A stretch of 14,464 bases of DNA, from positions 1 to 14,464 of the forward strand of contig JAPUKM010000220.1 of assembly GCA_027295645.1 (NCBI GenBank), written 5' to 3'. The notes beneath the pieces are model-generated. The model saw nothing but the letters and a program-made list of their open reading frames with translations, searched no databases and was not told the origin of the DNA. Source of the stretch: Chloroflexota bacterium. Lineage in GTDB: Bacteria; Chloroflexota; Dehalococcoidia; Lucifugimonadales; JAPUKM01. A program made the translations under genes and the position numbers. This document shows, one piece after another, positions 13,382-14,464 of the stretch; positions within the stretch are counted from its first letter, which is position 1; each line of letters opens with the position of its first letter.

Positions 13382-14233
13382 CTAGTCCAAGAGAAAGGCT
13401 TGCACCTGTTTCGCAAACTCTTCGGGCTGCTGCGCATGGACGTACCCAGGAGAGTTTGCGATCTCTTTGAAGATGGAGCCTTTGATCCCATCCTTGGCCT
13501 TCTCGGCCGAAGGACGTACAGGGTCGCGGTCTCCGTACAGGAGCAATGTAGGGCAGTTCACCTTGGAGCCGGCCTCCACCATGTCGCATTTGGTGGTGCT
13601 CTCATGGGTGTACCGCTCCCACAGCCGGCTCCTGCGATGAATCTCTTCCTGCTTCTCCCATATCTCTCTGTCCGCTTCGGGAGCCTCATGGAGCGGCCGA
13701 CCCGCAACGGTAAGGCTTGTACCGGATCCCATTGCTCTCGCCTCCTCCCACGGAATCAGCGGATACACGGGTATGTGCGAGGAGGTGGTGTCCGTATAGC
13801 GAGGCAGGAAAAACCTCTCCCAGATTTTCTTCCCCTGCTCCAGGTTCCAGTAGGGCAACCCATCCAAAACCAGCTTTTTCACTCGCTGCGGGTATTTCCC
13901 GGCTAGAAGCACCCCCAATATTGCGCCGGTGTGCTCGCCGACAACGTTGACTCGCTCCAGCCCAGAGGCGTCTATTACATCAAGCATGGCATCAGCAAAG
14001 TCATCCATAGAATACTGCTTTGGGGGAATGTCTGAACGATCATACCCGGGCATATCAACGATATAGCAGGCGAAGTGCCGGGACAGCGTATCCATGGACT
14101 CTCTCCAGGTCCAACCGCTGCCCCTCACACCATGGATAAAGAGGACCGGCTCTCCCCCACCGACCGCGTACAGGTAGACCATACCGTCTTTCCGGTAAAT
14201 ATGGTGCTCAGTGCCCATCAAAGGAGTAGCCAT
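13382..14233 (-). CDS. Alpha/beta-hydrolase-fold protein with His in the nucleophile position (second copy)
   Basis: Product of 283 residues from ATG 14233 (GGGGAGGG upstream; the frame is open back to a TTG at 14257). Alpha/beta-hydrolase features are EPVLFIHGVRGSG (oxyanion HG), IVDMPGYDRSD, the elbow VVGEHTGAILG, LVLDGLPYW, and PTLLLYGDRDPVRP with the acid Asp. The nucleophile position is His101 (GEHTG) and the usual catalytic His aligns with Gly in NSPGYVH, so the classic triad is missing two members. It is clearly a divergent paralogue of the neighbour at 12483-13283. A Trp- and Arg-rich cap region (about 140-220) suggests a different substrate. Confidence 0.88.
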   Translation of the reverse strand: MATPLMGTEHHIYRKDGMVYLYAVGGGEPVLFIHGVRGSGWTWRESMDTLSRHFACYIVDMPGYDRSDIPPKQYSMDDFADAMLDVIDASGLERVNVVGEHTGAILGVLLAGKYPQRVKKLVLDGLPYWNLEQGKKIWERFFLPRYTDTTSSHIPVYPLIPWEEARAMGSGTSLTVAGRPLHEAPEADREIWEKQEEIHRRSRLWERYTHESTTKCDMVEAGSKVNCPTLLLYGDRDPVRPSAEKAKDGIKGSIFKEIANSPGYVHAQQPEEFAKQVQAFLLD

Positions 14234-14325
14234 GACATCCCTCCCCAGTCTTGCCAAGAGTCGCAGTTTACCTTATGTGAGGTTACTTGGGTAGAAGCGG
14301 AATGATCAGGCCCCGTGAAACAAGG

Positions 14326-14353
14326 ACAGGGGGCTGAAAATTCAGCCCCCTGT
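14326..14353 (-). terminator. Strong palindromic hairpin after the right-edge gene
   Basis: ACAGGGGGCTGAA (14326-14338) and TTCAGCCCCCTGT (14341-14353) are perfect inverted repeats, giving at least an 11-bp stem with an A/T-rich loop. It lies 33 nt past the stop of the partial gene at the right edge. Only short T stretches follow on the minus strand (CCTTGTTTC), so termination is likely but not textbook. Confidence 0.6.
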
Positions 14354-14385
14354 GTTGCTAGCTCGAACGGGTACGCCCGTAGCCT

Positions 14386-14464
14386 TTAGCTCGGCAGAGC
14401 GTACTCCAAACGTCCCATGCCGGTCTTCTTCGGCATCGGATCGTACGAAGCTATCTTGGACCCA
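14386..14464 (-). CDS. 3' end of an unidentified gene running off the right edge
   Basis: An open minus-strand frame enters from the right edge and ends at TAA 14386-14388. The visible residues include SKIASYDPMPKKTG and the end GRLEYALPS. Codon use looks like the neighbours and a strong hairpin follows the stop, both supporting a real gene end. About 25 residues are too few to name a family. Confidence 0.5.
   Translation of the reverse strand, partial: GSKIASYDPMPKKTGMGRLEYALPS

Overview
The window reads as GC-rich chromosomal DNA of a Chloroflexota (Dehalococcoidia / SAR202-like) bacterium. This is inferred from gene content: an LL-diaminopimelate aminotransferase (DapL) lysine route, a luciferase-like flavin oxidoreductase of a type heavily expanded in SAR202, and serine-recombinase remnants lodged at the tmRNA gene, a target known from Dehalococcoides genomic islands. 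I could not run any search, so the taxonomic assignment is tentative.

Left edge (1-900): the minus-strand tmRNA gene ssrA (544-898) has two collapsed integration remnants behind its 3' end. Two direct repeats of 154 bp (33-186 and 410-563, about 88% identical by hand count) each hold the last codons of a serine recombinase, a GC-rich hairpin and a copy of the tmRNA 3' tip. This is the structure expected when islands integrate one after another at ssrA and then lose their interiors.

Housekeeping block 1 (1000-3830, minus strand): ctp, a lipoprotein S41 protease with a duplicated N-terminal module, then smpB (protein partner of tmRNA), then a seven-helix membrane protein, then ssrA. The trans-translation pair smpB/ssrA therefore sits within 1.4 kb.

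Middle (3830-5370, plus strand): a compact transcription unit, with consensus promoter TTGACA-N17-TATGAT, Shine-Dalgarno, a 51-codon ORF and an intrinsic terminator, lies just upstream of citrate synthase. It could be a small protein gene, a small RNA, or a leader controlling gltA. A long palindrome separates gltA from the converging hflX.

Housekeeping block 2 (5430-10450, minus strand): a tightly packed operon tpiA-miaA-dapF-dapL-hflX with gaps of 0-16 nt or overlaps, covering glycolysis, tRNA modification, the last steps to meso-diaminopimelate and a ribosome-rescue GTPase.

Right part (10510-14464): an accessory, probably catabolic set. It contains a luciferase-like flavin oxidoreductase with a consensus promoter, an SDR dehydrogenase, and two alpha/beta-hydrolase-fold proteins that both have His where the nucleophilic Ser should be and lack the catalytic His. 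The tail of a third hydrolase-like gene lies between them. The window ends in the 3' end of an unidentified minus-strand gene behind a strong hairpin.
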